Below are positions 43,281-52,093 of a stretch of 64,000 bases of DNA, one piece after another (the stretch's first letter is position 1; each line of letters begins with the position of its first letter). The position numbers and the translations under genes were made by a program. Origin of the DNA: Zoogloea sp. LCSB751 (lineage in GTDB: Bacteria; Pseudomonadota; Gammaproteobacteria; Burkholderiales; Rhodocyclaceae); the NCBI RefSeq assembly GCF_002028455.1, contig NZ_MWUM01000007.1:1-64000 (forward strand). Reading direction: 5' to 3'. The notes beneath the pieces were generated by a model. It ran no database searches. It was not told the origin of the DNA and worked only from the letters and a program-made list of their open reading frames with translations.

Positions 43281-46200
43281 TCCGCATGACCTGGATCACC
43301 TGGTCTATTACCTCTTTTGCTTTGTCTAATCCCATCAGGCTGAACAGTTTAGGCAGTAAAGCTTTCCGGATGGCCGCCTCGATGTTCTGGGGATTCAGGG
43401 AGTTTTCCGCTACGGCTTGCTTTACCACATCGTCGATGCCCTCTGCTTCCTTCACCAGGGAGCCAGGGTTCAGAGCTTTAAAGCTGTCTTCGCCCAATAC
43501 CATGCGGCAGATACCAAAGTAGGCACGCGCGTGCTTGTTGTCGCCGAAGCTGTCCGGTACGCCTTCCACATCTCTCGCTTCGACCTTCTCTTCGAACTCC
43601 TTGAACAGGGCATACTGCTTGATTGGGTGGTCGAACATTGCCTCGGCCTCGGCGATCGCCTGCTTTAGCAGGTCGGCGAACACCTTTTGTGCATAGGGGT
43701 CGTCGGCCAGATCCTGCTCAATGGTCTTCTTCAGACGCGTGCGGATCATGTCCGTCTCGTTGCGCGTCTTCTCCTCGCTCCATTGTTCGGTTTCTTCTGG
43801 CTGGCCAAGCTGGTGGACGACATAGACACCCTCAGGCTCGCGTACCTGGCTACCGATCACCTGCTTGTCCACGAGGCGTCGGATTTGCTCTTCGTAAACG
43901 CTGTAGTCCACTGTCTCCAACGCATCCTGTCGTGCGATCGTACGCAGACTGGCGAAAAAGCGTAGATCCTCCTTGTAGCGCTGCACATCGGCATCCGAAA
44001 AGCTATGGTCCTCGAAGAAGCTGCGCGATGACAGTGCGGTCTGCAGACACAGGCCGAAAGCCGTCAGCGCGCCATAGAAGTCGTCGCGTACCTTCTGGCG
44101 CGTGTCGTAGGTCTGACCCTCATCGTCTTCCGCGTAGCGCGGCATCAAGACTTGCCGGTACTGCTCCAGGTCCTGCTTGTTCTTCACCTCGGCAAAGATG
44201 GTCCACAGGGTGTCGTGTAGGCTAGGCAGCCGTTTGTACTCAGTGCTGATCTGGTGATACAGCCCCTCAATGTCGGCCAGTTCATAGCCGCCCTGAGTGC
44301 GGGCCTCAAGGTCTTGATAGGCCCTCACTGCCGTATCCAACTCCTTGAGGATGCCGCGGTAATCCACTAGCACGCCGTAGCGCTTGGCCTCATGCAAGCG
44401 GTTAACACGCGCCACGGCCTGGATGAGGTTGTGCTCCTTAAGCGGCTTGTCGATATAGAGTACCGTGTTGCGCGGTTCGTCGAAGCCGGTCAGCAGTCGG
44501 TCCACCACAATGAGCAAGTCCGGCTCGCCGTCGCTGCCGAAGTCCTGCAGCACCCGCTCCTCGTAGGCCTCGGCGTTCTTACCAACATGGGTGTTCCACC
44601 ACTTCTGAACCTCGGGCAGCTTGCTCTCATCAACCTCGGTGTTGCCTTCGCGGCTGTCCGGGGCGGAAATGATGACGGCGCTGCTCACTAGCCCCGTGTC
44701 GTCAAGGTACTGCTTGTAGCGAATGGCTTCCAGCTTGCTGGCCGTGGCCACCTGACCTTTGAGGCCTTGCCCAAGCTTCTTGATGTTCTCGTTGAAATGT
44801 TGGGCGATGTCCCAGGCGATGAGCTCGATGCGGTTCGCGGCGCCATAGACGGCTTGCTTGTTGGCGAACTTTCGCTTCAGGTCGGCCGCCTGCTCGGGGC
44901 TCAGACCCGCCGTGATGCGATCAAACCATCGGTTGACGGCCTCATCATTGATCGCCAACTCTGGCACTCGCTCTTCGTACAGCAGCGGTGCCACGGTGCC
45001 ATCTTCCACGGCACGCTGCATGGTGTAAGCATGCACGATAGGGCCGAACTTGTTGGCGGTCTTGTCCTTCTTCAGCAGGGGCGTGCCCGTGAAAGCCACG
45101 TAGGCCGCGCGCGGTAAAGCCCTGCGCATGCGCTCGTGGGTTTCGCCGCCGTGGCTGCGGTGGCCTTCGTCCACCAGCACGATCATATCTGCCGACGGGT
45201 TGTAGCACTCGGGCAGCTTCGAGGCGGTTGCGAACTTGTGGATCAGGGTGAAGATGATGCGCTCAGAACCCTGACCAATGCGCTTGGCCAGTTCGCGGCC
45301 CGAGCCCACCTTGGCTTTCTCGCCGTCCTTCTTGGTCGCAACTGCCGAGCCGAAGGCACCGCTGTTCAGGAAGTTGCGCGCCAGTTGGTCTTCCAAGTCC
45401 AGCCGATCGGTCACCACCACCACGCGGCAAGCCTGGGTGTTCTGGTGCAACACCAGTGCTTTGGTCAGGAAGACCATGGTAAAGCTCTTGCCCGAGCCCG
45501 TGGTGTGCCACACCACACCGCCTTCGCGCCCGCCATCTGGCTTGCGCTGGTTGATGCGCTCCAGCAAGGCCCGAATGCCAAAAAACTGCTGGTAGCGGGC
45601 CACCACCTTGCCCGCCTTGCGATCAAACAAGACGAACAGCCGCAGGTACTCCAACAAGCGCTGCGGGTACAGCAAGGCAGCAAGCAGGCGGTCTTGATCG
45701 GTCGGGAGCAGCGGCTGCGCCCACAGTTGGCGGAAGTAGGTTTGAAGCTTGGCTGGCTTGCCGGCCAGCAATGCAGTCTCCGCATCGGTGCTGAGTGGCC
45801 GGTTCTTCCATTCGCTCAGTTGCGTGTCACCAAACTGCTCTTCACGCCAGCGCGCCCAGAACTTCATGGGCGTGCCGGTGGTGCCATAGCGCCCTTCGGT
45901 GTGGCTCACGGCCAATAGCAACTGGGCGTAGGCAAAGAGCTGCGGAATCTCGTCAGGCCGCTGGTTGCGCAACTGCTGGCTGATACCTTCATCGACCATC
46001 GCTTGGCCCACATGCGTGGCATCGGGGCGTTTGGCCTCTAGTACCACCAAAGGCAAGCCGTTCACATAGGCCACCACATCAGGCACACGGTGGTGCGTGC
46101 CATGGGTAGACAGCACCTCCAACTCTTCGGTTACGTCCCAGCGGTTGGCAGCTGCGTCGTGCCAATCGATGAGGGCAATGGTTGGCTGGTGCTTCTTGCC

Positions 46201-46536
46201 ATCGGGCATGAACTCGGTGATGGTCACGCCCAGTGTGAGCATCTGGTAGACGCGCTCGTTGGCTGATAACAGACCCTCGGTCAGGTTCACCGCCTGCACT
46301 TGGCGCAGGATCTGGTCGATGCCGCTGGGCGAGAGCGGGAACCATTCGCCCTTGTAGTCGAAGCGCCGGGTTTGCAGCACTTCGATGAGGCGCGTCTTGA
46401 GGATGACTTCCCGTGTGCTGCCACGCAAGGCCAGCGCCTGGGCCGTGCTCAAGAAATGCCAGCCCAGATTGATCAGCAGATGCAACGCCGGGATATGGGC
46501 GCTGTATTGCTCGCGGGTTTGGGGGAGGGCGCTCAT
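43255..46536 (-). CDS. hsdR: Type I restriction enzyme R subunit
   Basis: 1093 aa, the nuclease/translocase of a type I R-M system. The N-terminal nuclease core is HRVPDVVAYVNGLPLVVLEAKRPD (PD..EAK). The SF2 motor follows: VVWHTTGSGKSFTMVFL (Walker A), MIVLVDEGHRSH (motif II), AYVAFTGTPL (motif III) and later VDRLLTGFDEP. A C-terminal helical part binds HsdM/HsdS. The ATG overlaps the hsdS stop by 4 bp. Intact throughout. Confidence 0.95.
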   Translation of the reverse strand: MSALPQTREQYSAHIPALHLLINLGWHFLSTAQALALRGSTREVILKTRLIEVLQTRRFDYKGEWFPLSPSGIDQILRQVQAVNLTEGLLSANERVYQMLTLGVTITEFMPDGKKHQPTIALIDWHDAAANRWDVTEELEVLSTHGTHHRVPDVVAYVNGLPLVVLEAKRPDATHVGQAMVDEGISQQLRNQRPDEIPQLFAYAQLLLAVSHTEGRYGTTGTPMKFWARWREEQFGDTQLSEWKNRPLSTDAETALLAGKPAKLQTYFRQLWAQPLLPTDQDRLLAALLYPQRLLEYLRLFVLFDRKAGKVVARYQQFFGIRALLERINQRKPDGGREGGVVWHTTGSGKSFTMVFLTKALVLHQNTQACRVVVVTDRLDLEDQLARNFLNSGAFGSAVATKKDGEKAKVGSGRELAKRIGQGSERIIFTLIHKFATASKLPECYNPSADMIVLVDEGHRSHGGETHERMRRALPRAAYVAFTGTPLLKKDKTANKFGPIVHAYTMQRAVEDGTVAPLLYEERVPELAINDEAVNRWFDRITAGLSPEQAADLKRKFANKQAVYGAANRIELIAWDIAQHFNENIKKLGQGLKGQVATASKLEAIRYKQYLDDTGLVSSAVIISAPDSREGNTEVDESKLPEVQKWWNTHVGKNAEAYEERVLQDFGSDGEPDLLIVVDRLLTGFDEPRNTVLYIDKPLKEHNLIQAVARVNRLHEAKRYGVLVDYRGILKELDTAVRAYQDLEARTQGGYELADIEGLYHQISTEYKRLPSLHDTLWTIFAEVKNKQDLEQYRQVLMPRYAEDDEGQTYDTRQKVRDDFYGALTAFGLCLQTALSSRSFFEDHSFSDADVQRYKEDLRFFASLRTIARQDALETVDYSVYEEQIRRLVDKQVIGSQVREPEGVYVVHQLGQPEETEQWSEEKTRNETDMIRTRLKKTIEQDLADDPYAQKVFADLLKQAIAEAEAMFDHPIKQYALFKEFEEKVEARDVEGVPDSFGDNKHARAYFGICRMVLGEDSFKALNPGSLVKEAEGIDDVVKQAVAENSLNPQNIEAAIRKALLPKLFSLMGLDKAKEVIDQVIQVMRIGLARGSL

Positions 46537-47831
46537 GCAGCCTCCGGTTCTGCCGTGGTATCGGGCACACGGACGCGACGTTTGCCGGTCAGCAGGTCGG
46601 CAATGAGGGCGCGTTTTTCTTCCCTAAGCAAATCTAACTGTTGCTGAATTGTCGTCTCCTCTTCGCTTGCAGCATCAAGGATGGCCACGATGCACTGCTG
46701 CTCATCCAACGGCGGCAAATTGAGGGGCCATTTCAACCATTTGTCGAGACGAAACAGCATCTTCTCGATGTGCACGCCGCTGCTTGAGTGAAAGCACGTT
46801 TGCTGGAAATAGGTGGTTTCAGACAGGTAGCGCAGGAAGCGCGGATCAAGATCGCCATGGGTGTTCAGAACGGCGTACTCGTTGGAGACGATGGCACCGT
46901 CCAGATCTGACGGAACGATGCCGCATGCGCCATGAACAATCTGGCGCTTGGAGATAAGAAAGTCTCCTGCCTTGACGTACAACTGAGTGGGCGTCTTGAT
47001 TTCCGACCCCGGCAATTCGCAGCGCTCATCGACACCACCACGTGACCGACGAACGGTGACCAGTCGATAGACCATGGCTGGATCAAGGCTTGCAGGACGA
47101 ACGACTTCTTTCAGATGGGCGCCCAATGTGGTCTTGGACCAGCCCTCCGGGGTTGGCGGCAAGTGAGGAATGCCTGGCTGAACAGAAGGGGGAAAGGCAT
47201 CGCCTGCGGTGCGTTTTCCATTGCCGAGAGGGACGGGCATCAGGACATGGCCGATCAACGACTGCTTCTGCTTGCGGATGCTAGCGAGAAGCCTTTCGGT
47301 TGTAGCAATCGCATCATCCCAAACGTTCAGCACTCGGGCGATGCCTAACTGCTCTGCATAGGGTGGCAGCAGCGCCGGAAAGTCTTTCAACTGGGAAGAG
47401 TTGATGCTCGCCAAGTTGGTACTTCGCTTTGCGCAACTTTCAAAATAGGTTCGACCGTACCGGCTAGAGGAAAGAGCGGCAAGAAATGTGGAGTCAAGAA
47501 TCCCTGGGTTTGGGCGCACTGCGAAAACATGATTCTGGTGCAAACAGGGTACAATGGGAGCTTGCCAAACGGCCCCACGCCCCAGCTTGTCGAAGTCACC
47601 GCCCTCGGTCATCAAGACATCGCCGGGCTGCAACGAGTATCTGGCTACGGCACTTCGCTCGACCTGAATCGTCTTAATCTCGTCCAGATTGAAGTGACCG
47701 TCTTGGACATTTGCGACTCGCAGATACGGCAACTCCACAGGATCAATAAGTCCTTGTTTTCCTTTCGCCAGCCCCGTGCGGATTTCGGCAACGGTGTGCA
47801 ATGGCACACGCCTCCATCCTTTAGGCAACAT
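46533..47831 (-). CDS. hsdS: Type I specificity subunit (two target recognition domains)
   Basis: 432 aa. Two TRD-plus-helix halves: the first starts LPKGWRRVPLHTVAEI and ends in the coiled QLGIARVLNVWDDAIATTERLLASIRKQKQSLI; the second starts EGWSKTTLGAHLKEV and ends LPPLDEQQCIVAILDAASEEETTIQQQLDLLREEKRALI. This sets the DNA sequence recognised. The gene overlaps rhuM upstream by 11 bp and hsdR downstream by 4 bp. Confidence 0.93.
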   Translation of the reverse strand: MLPKGWRRVPLHTVAEIRTGLAKGKQGLIDPVELPYLRVANVQDGHFNLDEIKTIQVERSAVARYSLQPGDVLMTEGGDFDKLGRGAVWQAPIVPCLHQNHVFAVRPNPGILDSTFLAALSSSRYGRTYFESCAKRSTNLASINSSQLKDFPALLPPYAEQLGIARVLNVWDDAIATTERLLASIRKQKQSLIGHVLMPVPLGNGKRTAGDAFPPSVQPGIPHLPPTPEGWSKTTLGAHLKEVVRPASLDPAMVYRLVTVRRSRGGVDERCELPGSEIKTPTQLYVKAGDFLISKRQIVHGACGIVPSDLDGAIVSNEYAVLNTHGDLDPRFLRYLSETTYFQQTCFHSSSGVHIEKMLFRLDKWLKWPLNLPPLDEQQCIVAILDAASEEETTIQQQLDLLREEKRALIADLLTGKRRVRVPDTTAEPEAA

Positions 47832-48870
47832 CTTTCCCTTCCTTGCCGCTTTTGCGTCGGCTACTCAGTTGCTTCTCCACCTGCTCTAGTGCTCGCATCT
47901 CTGCGCGATCAGCCTCCAACGCTTCTGCCTGACGCCGCGCTGCATCAAACTGCTCGTAGCGTTCGTGCGCAATCGTCGTCATGGCCTGATGGCTCATACG
48001 GCCTGGGCCCTGCAGCACGGCCTGCTCGTTGAAGGCCATGAAGCTGTCCACATAGGCTCGCCAGTCGGTCATACGCAGGTTCTTGCGTTGCACGGCTCGC
48101 ATCTCAGCAAAGTTCAGGAACATCTCGACGATGCGGTTGAGCTGGTCCAACTCTTCGGCGTTCAGATAGTTCTTGGCCACGGTCACATCACCCTTGCGGA
48201 CACGTCCGCCCTTCCAGGAGGTGAGCGCCATATTGGGCTGGGTTGGATCGGCGCGCTGCACGATCAACTCGGCGGCAGTGTGGCCCGTCACCGCAAAGAA
48301 CATCTTGTTCTGCACCTCGGCAAAGAAGAGGCCCGTAGCTTGGCCATCGTCCGCGTAATCCACGGAGAGCGCGAACAGGTCTCGCACCTTTTGGTAGAAG
48401 CGCTTCTCCGACGAACGTATGTCGCGGATGCGCTGCAAGAGCTCGTCGAAGTAGTCCCAGCGGTCGCTGCCCTTCAGGCGCTCGTCGTCCATGACGAACC
48501 CCTTGATTAGGTACTCCTTGAGGTGGGTGGTGGCCCACTGGCGGAACTGGGTGCCGCGTGGCGACTTCACCCGGTAACCGATGGCCAGAATCATGTCGAG
48601 GTTGTACAGCTTGACCGTTCGGCGGACTTGGCGACTGCCCTCGGTTTGAACTATTAAGTCATCTTTAATAGTTCGAACTTCAGCCAACTCTCCTTCATCG
48701 AGCACATTTTTGATGTGAATGTTGACGTTCGGGATGGAAGTCTGGAAGAGCTCGGCCAGTTCGGCTTGGCTGAGCCAGACGCTACCATCCTCGGCGCGCA
48801 GGAAGAATTGCGCAGAGCCATCTTCAGTGGCGTATAGCACCAGTTCGGCGCGCGGCATTTGCTCACTCAT
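47821..48870 (-). CDS. RhuM family protein inside the R-M operon (second copy)
   Basis: 349 aa, RhuM family: GSVWLSQAELAELFQTSIPNVNIHIKNVL, LDMILAIGYRVKSPRGTQFRQWATTHLKEYLIKGFVMDD, FAVTGHTAAELIVQRAD. It is placed between hsdM and hsdS with overlaps on both sides, so it is part of the operon. Its role is not established; DNA-binding regulation or control of restriction is possible. It carries a 25-bp inverted repeat at 48649-48673 at the position equivalent to that in the 40159 copy. Confidence 0.87.
   Translation of the reverse strand: MSEQMPRAELVLYATEDGSAQFFLRAEDGSVWLSQAELAELFQTSIPNVNIHIKNVLDEGELAEVRTIKDDLIVQTEGSRQVRRTVKLYNLDMILAIGYRVKSPRGTQFRQWATTHLKEYLIKGFVMDDERLKGSDRWDYFDELLQRIRDIRSSEKRFYQKVRDLFALSVDYADDGQATGLFFAEVQNKMFFAVTGHTAAELIVQRADPTQPNMALTSWKGGRVRKGDVTVAKNYLNAEELDQLNRIVEMFLNFAEMRAVQRKNLRMTDWRAYVDSFMAFNEQAVLQGPGRMSHQAMTTIAHERYEQFDAARRQAEALEADRAEMRALEQVEKQLSSRRKSGKEGKDVA
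48649..48673. repeat. 25-bp inverted repeat inside the second rhuM gene
   Basis: AACTATTAA (48649-48657), 7-bp spacer, TTAATAGTT (48665-48673). It encodes TIKDDLIV at residues about 66-74. Total length and outer arms match the palindrome in the other rhuM gene. Confidence 0.75.
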
Positions 48871-50374
48871 AGCCCAGCTCCTTCAGATAGCCCGCCATCT
48901 TTTCCTCCAGAACCGCCAGCTCAGCTTTGAGCTTCAGGCGTTCTTCGCGGACCGCCTTCAGGTCGATGGTCTCAGCCTCTTCGAAGGTGTCCACGTAGCG
49001 TGGGATGTTGAGGTTGAACTCGTTCTCAGCAATCTCAGCCGGGCTAGCTAGGCAAGCGTACTTCTCAACGCTTTGCCTTCCGCGCACGGTTTGTTCGATG
49101 CGTTCAAGGTCCTGCGGGCGCAGGACGTTCTGGTTCTTGCCGTCCTGGTAGTCGCGGCTAGCGTCGATGAAGAGCACCTTGTCATCGGTCTTCTTCTTGC
49201 GCAGCACCAGGATGGCGGCAGGAATTCCCGTGCCATAGAACAGCTTTTCGGGCAGCCCGATGACCACATCGAGCAGGTTCTCTTCGATCAGCTTCTGACG
49301 GATCTTGCCTTCGGCGGCACCACGAAAGAGCACACCATGCGGCACCACCACAGCCATACGGCCAGTGCCGGGCTTCATGGTTTCGACCATGTGCAAGATG
49401 AAGGCGTAGTCGGCCTTGGTGCGAGGAGGCACGCCACGGCGGAAACGCTTGTACGGGTCATCGGCGGCCGCCTCGTGTCCCCACTTTTCCAGTGAAAACG
49501 GCGGGTTGGCCACGACGATGTCAAAGTGCTTGAGTAAGCCCTTGCCATCGAGCAGCTTGGGATTGCGCAGCGTGTCGCCCCATTCGATGCGGTGGTTGTC
49601 CTCAGCGTGCAGGAACATGTTCATCTTGGCCAAGGCCCAGGTGCTACCAATGGCCTCTTGCCCGTAGAGCGCATATTTGCGGCTCCCGGCTTGGGCGCGA
49701 ATGAGCTGACCACACTTCATGAGCAGAGAGCCTGAACCACAGGTTGGATCGCAGATTTCGTCCCCCTCCTGCGGGGCCATCAAACGGGCCATGAGTTGAG
49801 AAACTTCGGGCGGCGTATAGAACTCGCCGGCCTTCTTTCCACTGGTTGAGGCGAAGTTCTTGATCAGGAATTCATACGCGTTGCCGATCACGTCCAGGGT
49901 GCCCACCCGGCTCTCGCGCAGATCAAGTTCGGGCTTGGCAAAGTCCTCAAGCAGATGCCTCAGGATGTCGTTCTTCTGTGCCTCGTCACCCAACTTGGTC
50001 GAGTTGAAGCTGATGTCCTGGAAAACATCTCGCAGCTTGGTCAGGTTGGCCTCTTCAATGGCATGCAGGGCCTTGTCGATGCGCTCGCCGTTGCCGGGCT
50101 GATGACGGGCTTCATACAAGGCGTAGAAGTTAGCGCTGCGAGGCAGGACGAAGCGTTCGTTCTTCAGCAGCTCTTCGATTAGCGCCGGGTGGTCTCCGTG
50201 CTCAGCCTCGTAGCGATCGTAGTGGTCCTGCCAGACATCGGAGATGTATTTCAAGAAGAGCATGGTCAGGACGTAGTCCTTGTAGATGCTTGGGTCCACC
50301 GTGCCTCGAAACGTATCGCAGGCGTTCCAGACGGCTGCATTGATCGAGTCTTGCTGGATAGGTGTGGCGGTCAT
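48863..50374 (-). CDS. hsdM: Type I DNA methyltransferase subunit
   Basis: 503 aa, N6-adenine methyltransferase of the R-M system. HsdM N-terminal domain (NAAVWNACDTFRGTVDPSIYKDYVLTMLFLKYISD), then SAM motif CDPTCGSGSLL and catalytic motif VVANPPFSLEKWG. The ATG at 50374 matches the family N-terminus. It overlaps the following rhuM gene by 8 bp and is 4 bp after the half-S gene. Confidence 0.95.
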   Translation of the reverse strand: MTATPIQQDSINAAVWNACDTFRGTVDPSIYKDYVLTMLFLKYISDVWQDHYDRYEAEHGDHPALIEELLKNERFVLPRSANFYALYEARHQPGNGERIDKALHAIEEANLTKLRDVFQDISFNSTKLGDEAQKNDILRHLLEDFAKPELDLRESRVGTLDVIGNAYEFLIKNFASTSGKKAGEFYTPPEVSQLMARLMAPQEGDEICDPTCGSGSLLMKCGQLIRAQAGSRKYALYGQEAIGSTWALAKMNMFLHAEDNHRIEWGDTLRNPKLLDGKGLLKHFDIVVANPPFSLEKWGHEAAADDPYKRFRRGVPPRTKADYAFILHMVETMKPGTGRMAVVVPHGVLFRGAAEGKIRQKLIEENLLDVVIGLPEKLFYGTGIPAAILVLRKKKTDDKVLFIDASRDYQDGKNQNVLRPQDLERIEQTVRGRQSVEKYACLASPAEIAENEFNLNIPRYVDTFEEAETIDLKAVREERLKLKAELAVLEEKMAGYLKELGYE

Positions 50375-50378
50375 GACG

Positions 50379-50966
50379 TCAATTCGTTTGTGATTTGTTT
50401 GAAAACAGCGCAAACGCCAGCGCGTCGAGCTGTTGCTGGCGGTTGCGGATCAACGCCTGTAGCTGGCGCTCTTCATGCACGGCCTCCTCAGCCAGTGCAA
50501 TGATGAGGAGTTGCTGACTTAGCGGTGGTACCGCCAAAGGCATGGCCTCTAGTACCGGCCGACGGATGCTGAGCTGATCTGAGCCTTCTGCGTTGCTGGC
50601 CAAGTAACGTTGAGCAGGCGTGCGATTGATCTGCCAAGCAAGGAATTCAGGCAGCAGTGCTGGTGTCTTGACGCGCACCAAAAAGAAGTTCGGAGAGCAC
50701 ACGGTGGGTTTGGGGATCTCGCGCAGGCATACGGCATAGTTGCGTGCTCCTCGAGCTACGAAAACCACATCTCCTGCCTCTAGCCATTGCACAGGCTTGC
50801 TGGCATCTACTTCTGTACGAAGCAAACCGTTCCAGGCGACTTCGCCGCTGGGGCTGAGATCGCGCATTTGCAGTGCGTAGGCGTTGCCGTTCTCCGCGAA
50901 AGGCACGCTACCGCGAAAAGGGTGGCCAGCCTGTACGTCAGCCAAGCTTCTGAGTATCACGTTCAT
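50379..50966 (-). CDS. Single-domain HsdS-like protein (half S subunit)
   Basis: 195 aa with one TRD and one conserved helix: VILRSLADVQAGHPFRG at the start, LPEFLAWQINRTPAQRYLASNAEGSDQLSIRRPVLEAMPLAVPPLSQQLLIIAL and a closing helix (RNRQQQLDALAFALFS). It heads the operon before hsdM. As the operon also has a full HsdS, this could form an alternative dimeric specificity unit or act as a decoy. The promoter dyad begins at its start codon. Confidence 0.82.
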   Translation of the reverse strand: MNVILRSLADVQAGHPFRGSVPFAENGNAYALQMRDLSPSGEVAWNGLLRTEVDASKPVQWLEAGDVVFVARGARNYAVCLREIPKPTVCSPNFFLVRVKTPALLPEFLAWQINRTPAQRYLASNAEGSDQLSIRRPVLEAMPLAVPPLSQQLLIIALAEEAVHEERQLQALIRNRQQQLDALAFALFSNKSQTN

Positions 50967-51063
50967 TGTGCATCAATCAGGTTGATGCACAATTGTGCTT
51001 GCAAAGGGGCGAATCAGCAAGTACGATTCTCTTGCAGCCGCATCATCGCGGTTGATGCAAAAT
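50965..51063. promoter_or_regulatory. Operator-like dyad plus third half-site at the head of the R-M operon
   Basis: Perfect 12-bp arms ATTGTGCATCAA (50965-50976) and TTGATGCACAAT (50982-50993) with a 5-bp spacer touch the start codon of the half-S gene. A third copy of the right arm, GGTTGATGCAAAAT, lies at 50050+1000 (51050-51063), just upstream of the divergent DUF3892 gene at 51081. This arrangement suits a repressor controlling both directions. No dedicated C-type regulator gene is adjacent; RhuM or the DUF3892 protein are candidates. Confidence 0.6.
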
Positions 51064-51080
51064 TTATAAAGGATCGCAAA

Positions 51081-51383
51081 ATGAAAGAATTCGAAGTGAA
51101 CTGTGTGAACAAGCCCAATCGCAACAGCCCGCATGAGCACATTACGCATATTGGGCATACGGTGAACCAATGGCGCCTCACTCGGGAGGCCGCCATTGCT
51201 CGCATTGAGTCCAAATCCGAAGCCTTCTACACGGTCGACAGGGCAACCGGGAAACGCGCATATATCGGCGTAGTCCGTGAAGCAGGCAAGGTGCCTTACC
51301 TGCGGACCTACGCAGACGGTAAGTGGGGTGACAATTTGCTGGCGCAGTCCGAGTGCGGCTCGAACTGCAAAATCGTCGCCTGA
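51081..51383 (+). CDS. DUF3892 domain protein
   Basis: 100 aa: FEVNCVNKPNRNSPHEHITHIGH, then FYTVDRATGKRAYIGVVREAGKVPYLRTYADGKW, the DUF3892 pattern. Family function is unknown, and it is common beside mobile and defence genes. The ATG at 51081 has AAAGGA upstream. Divergent from the R-M operon across the operator-like dyad. Its 3' end overlaps the convergent 235-aa gene by 76 bp. Confidence 0.8.
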   Translation: MKEFEVNCVNKPNRNSPHEHITHIGHTVNQWRLTREAAIARIESKSEAFYTVDRATGKRAYIGVVREAGKVPYLRTYADGKWGDNLLAQSECGSNCKIVA

Positions 51384-52015
51384 CAGTGTGGGTTGATCAC
51401 TTGCCCCGTTCGAAAGTGCGGGGTAAGTTCAACTCCGGCATCGACGCGCAGCCCTTTGAGCGCAATCTGCTTATATCTCATGAGCCGTTTGGCAAATTGA
51501 GCCAAGGCCCGGACGCCCTCTACCCCCCTCACCTCCAGCGGTGCGCAGAGCTCCATCCCGATCCCCCATCGATACCACCGCACAACTAGACTTGGGCGGG
51601 CCTCGTAGTCGATTCCCTCCTGACGCAGTCGCTCTTCGATAGCATCAACCCGCTCAAAATACGCCTTCATCTGGTCCGACCAGCCCTGGGTACGGTACGT
51701 GACCGCCCTTTTCCTTGAACGGCCGACGCGCTTGCAGCGCGTCTCTTCGCTCCACGGAGCAGAATCTTCGGGCATTGGCCCGGCTTCCTCGTAGGCTCGT
51801 CGGGCGATCTCGTCCTCGTACCTGGCTTTGGGGTGAATCCACCACACCATCACCCGGCGTCCGTTGAGGATGAAGCCGACGTCATCCCACAGGTTCACTT
51901 TGTCGGGCTCCGGATAGGCATGTGGGATGAACAAGCCGTTGGTCAGGCGCCAGGGGTGGTTGCGGTGATACTGGCGCATCAGGATGCGGAAACGTTCGTA
52001 TCGGGGATTTTTCAT
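51308..52015 (-). CDS. Hypothetical protein, last gene of the Tn7-like operon
   Basis: 235 aa, not recognised: MKNPRYERFRILMRQYHRNHPW, VNLWDDVGFILNGRRVMVWWIHPKARY, a basic middle (CKRVGRSRKRAVTYRTQGWSD) and GVEGVRALAQFAKRLMRYKQIAL. It is co-directional with the transposition genes, about 80 bp after the 143-aa gene. Its last 25 codons overlap the end of the DUF3892 gene and may be a read-through tail. It may be an accessory transposition factor, but there is no direct evidence. Confidence 0.65.
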   Translation of the reverse strand: MKNPRYERFRILMRQYHRNHPWRLTNGLFIPHAYPEPDKVNLWDDVGFILNGRRVMVWWIHPKARYEDEIARRAYEEAGPMPEDSAPWSEETRCKRVGRSRKRAVTYRTQGWSDQMKAYFERVDAIEERLRQEGIDYEARPSLVVRWYRWGIGMELCAPLEVRGVEGVRALAQFAKRLMRYKQIALKGLRVDAGVELTPHFRTGQVINPHCQATILQFEPHSDCASKLSPHLPSA

Positions 52016-52093
52016 GATTACTCCGGATTGACGAGGGTGTTCGAGTGGCAGTTGGGGGGCGGCCGCACTCTCCGACTCGACTTCGTCATCAGC

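Noticed and set aside
51384..51430. Possible left end of the Tn7-like element (TGACAGTGTGGG with a TTCGAAAGTGCGG block)
   Set aside because: It shares only a short CGAAAGT core with the repeats at 60203-60246, lies in a coding frame, and no matching terminal sequence or target duplication could be found.
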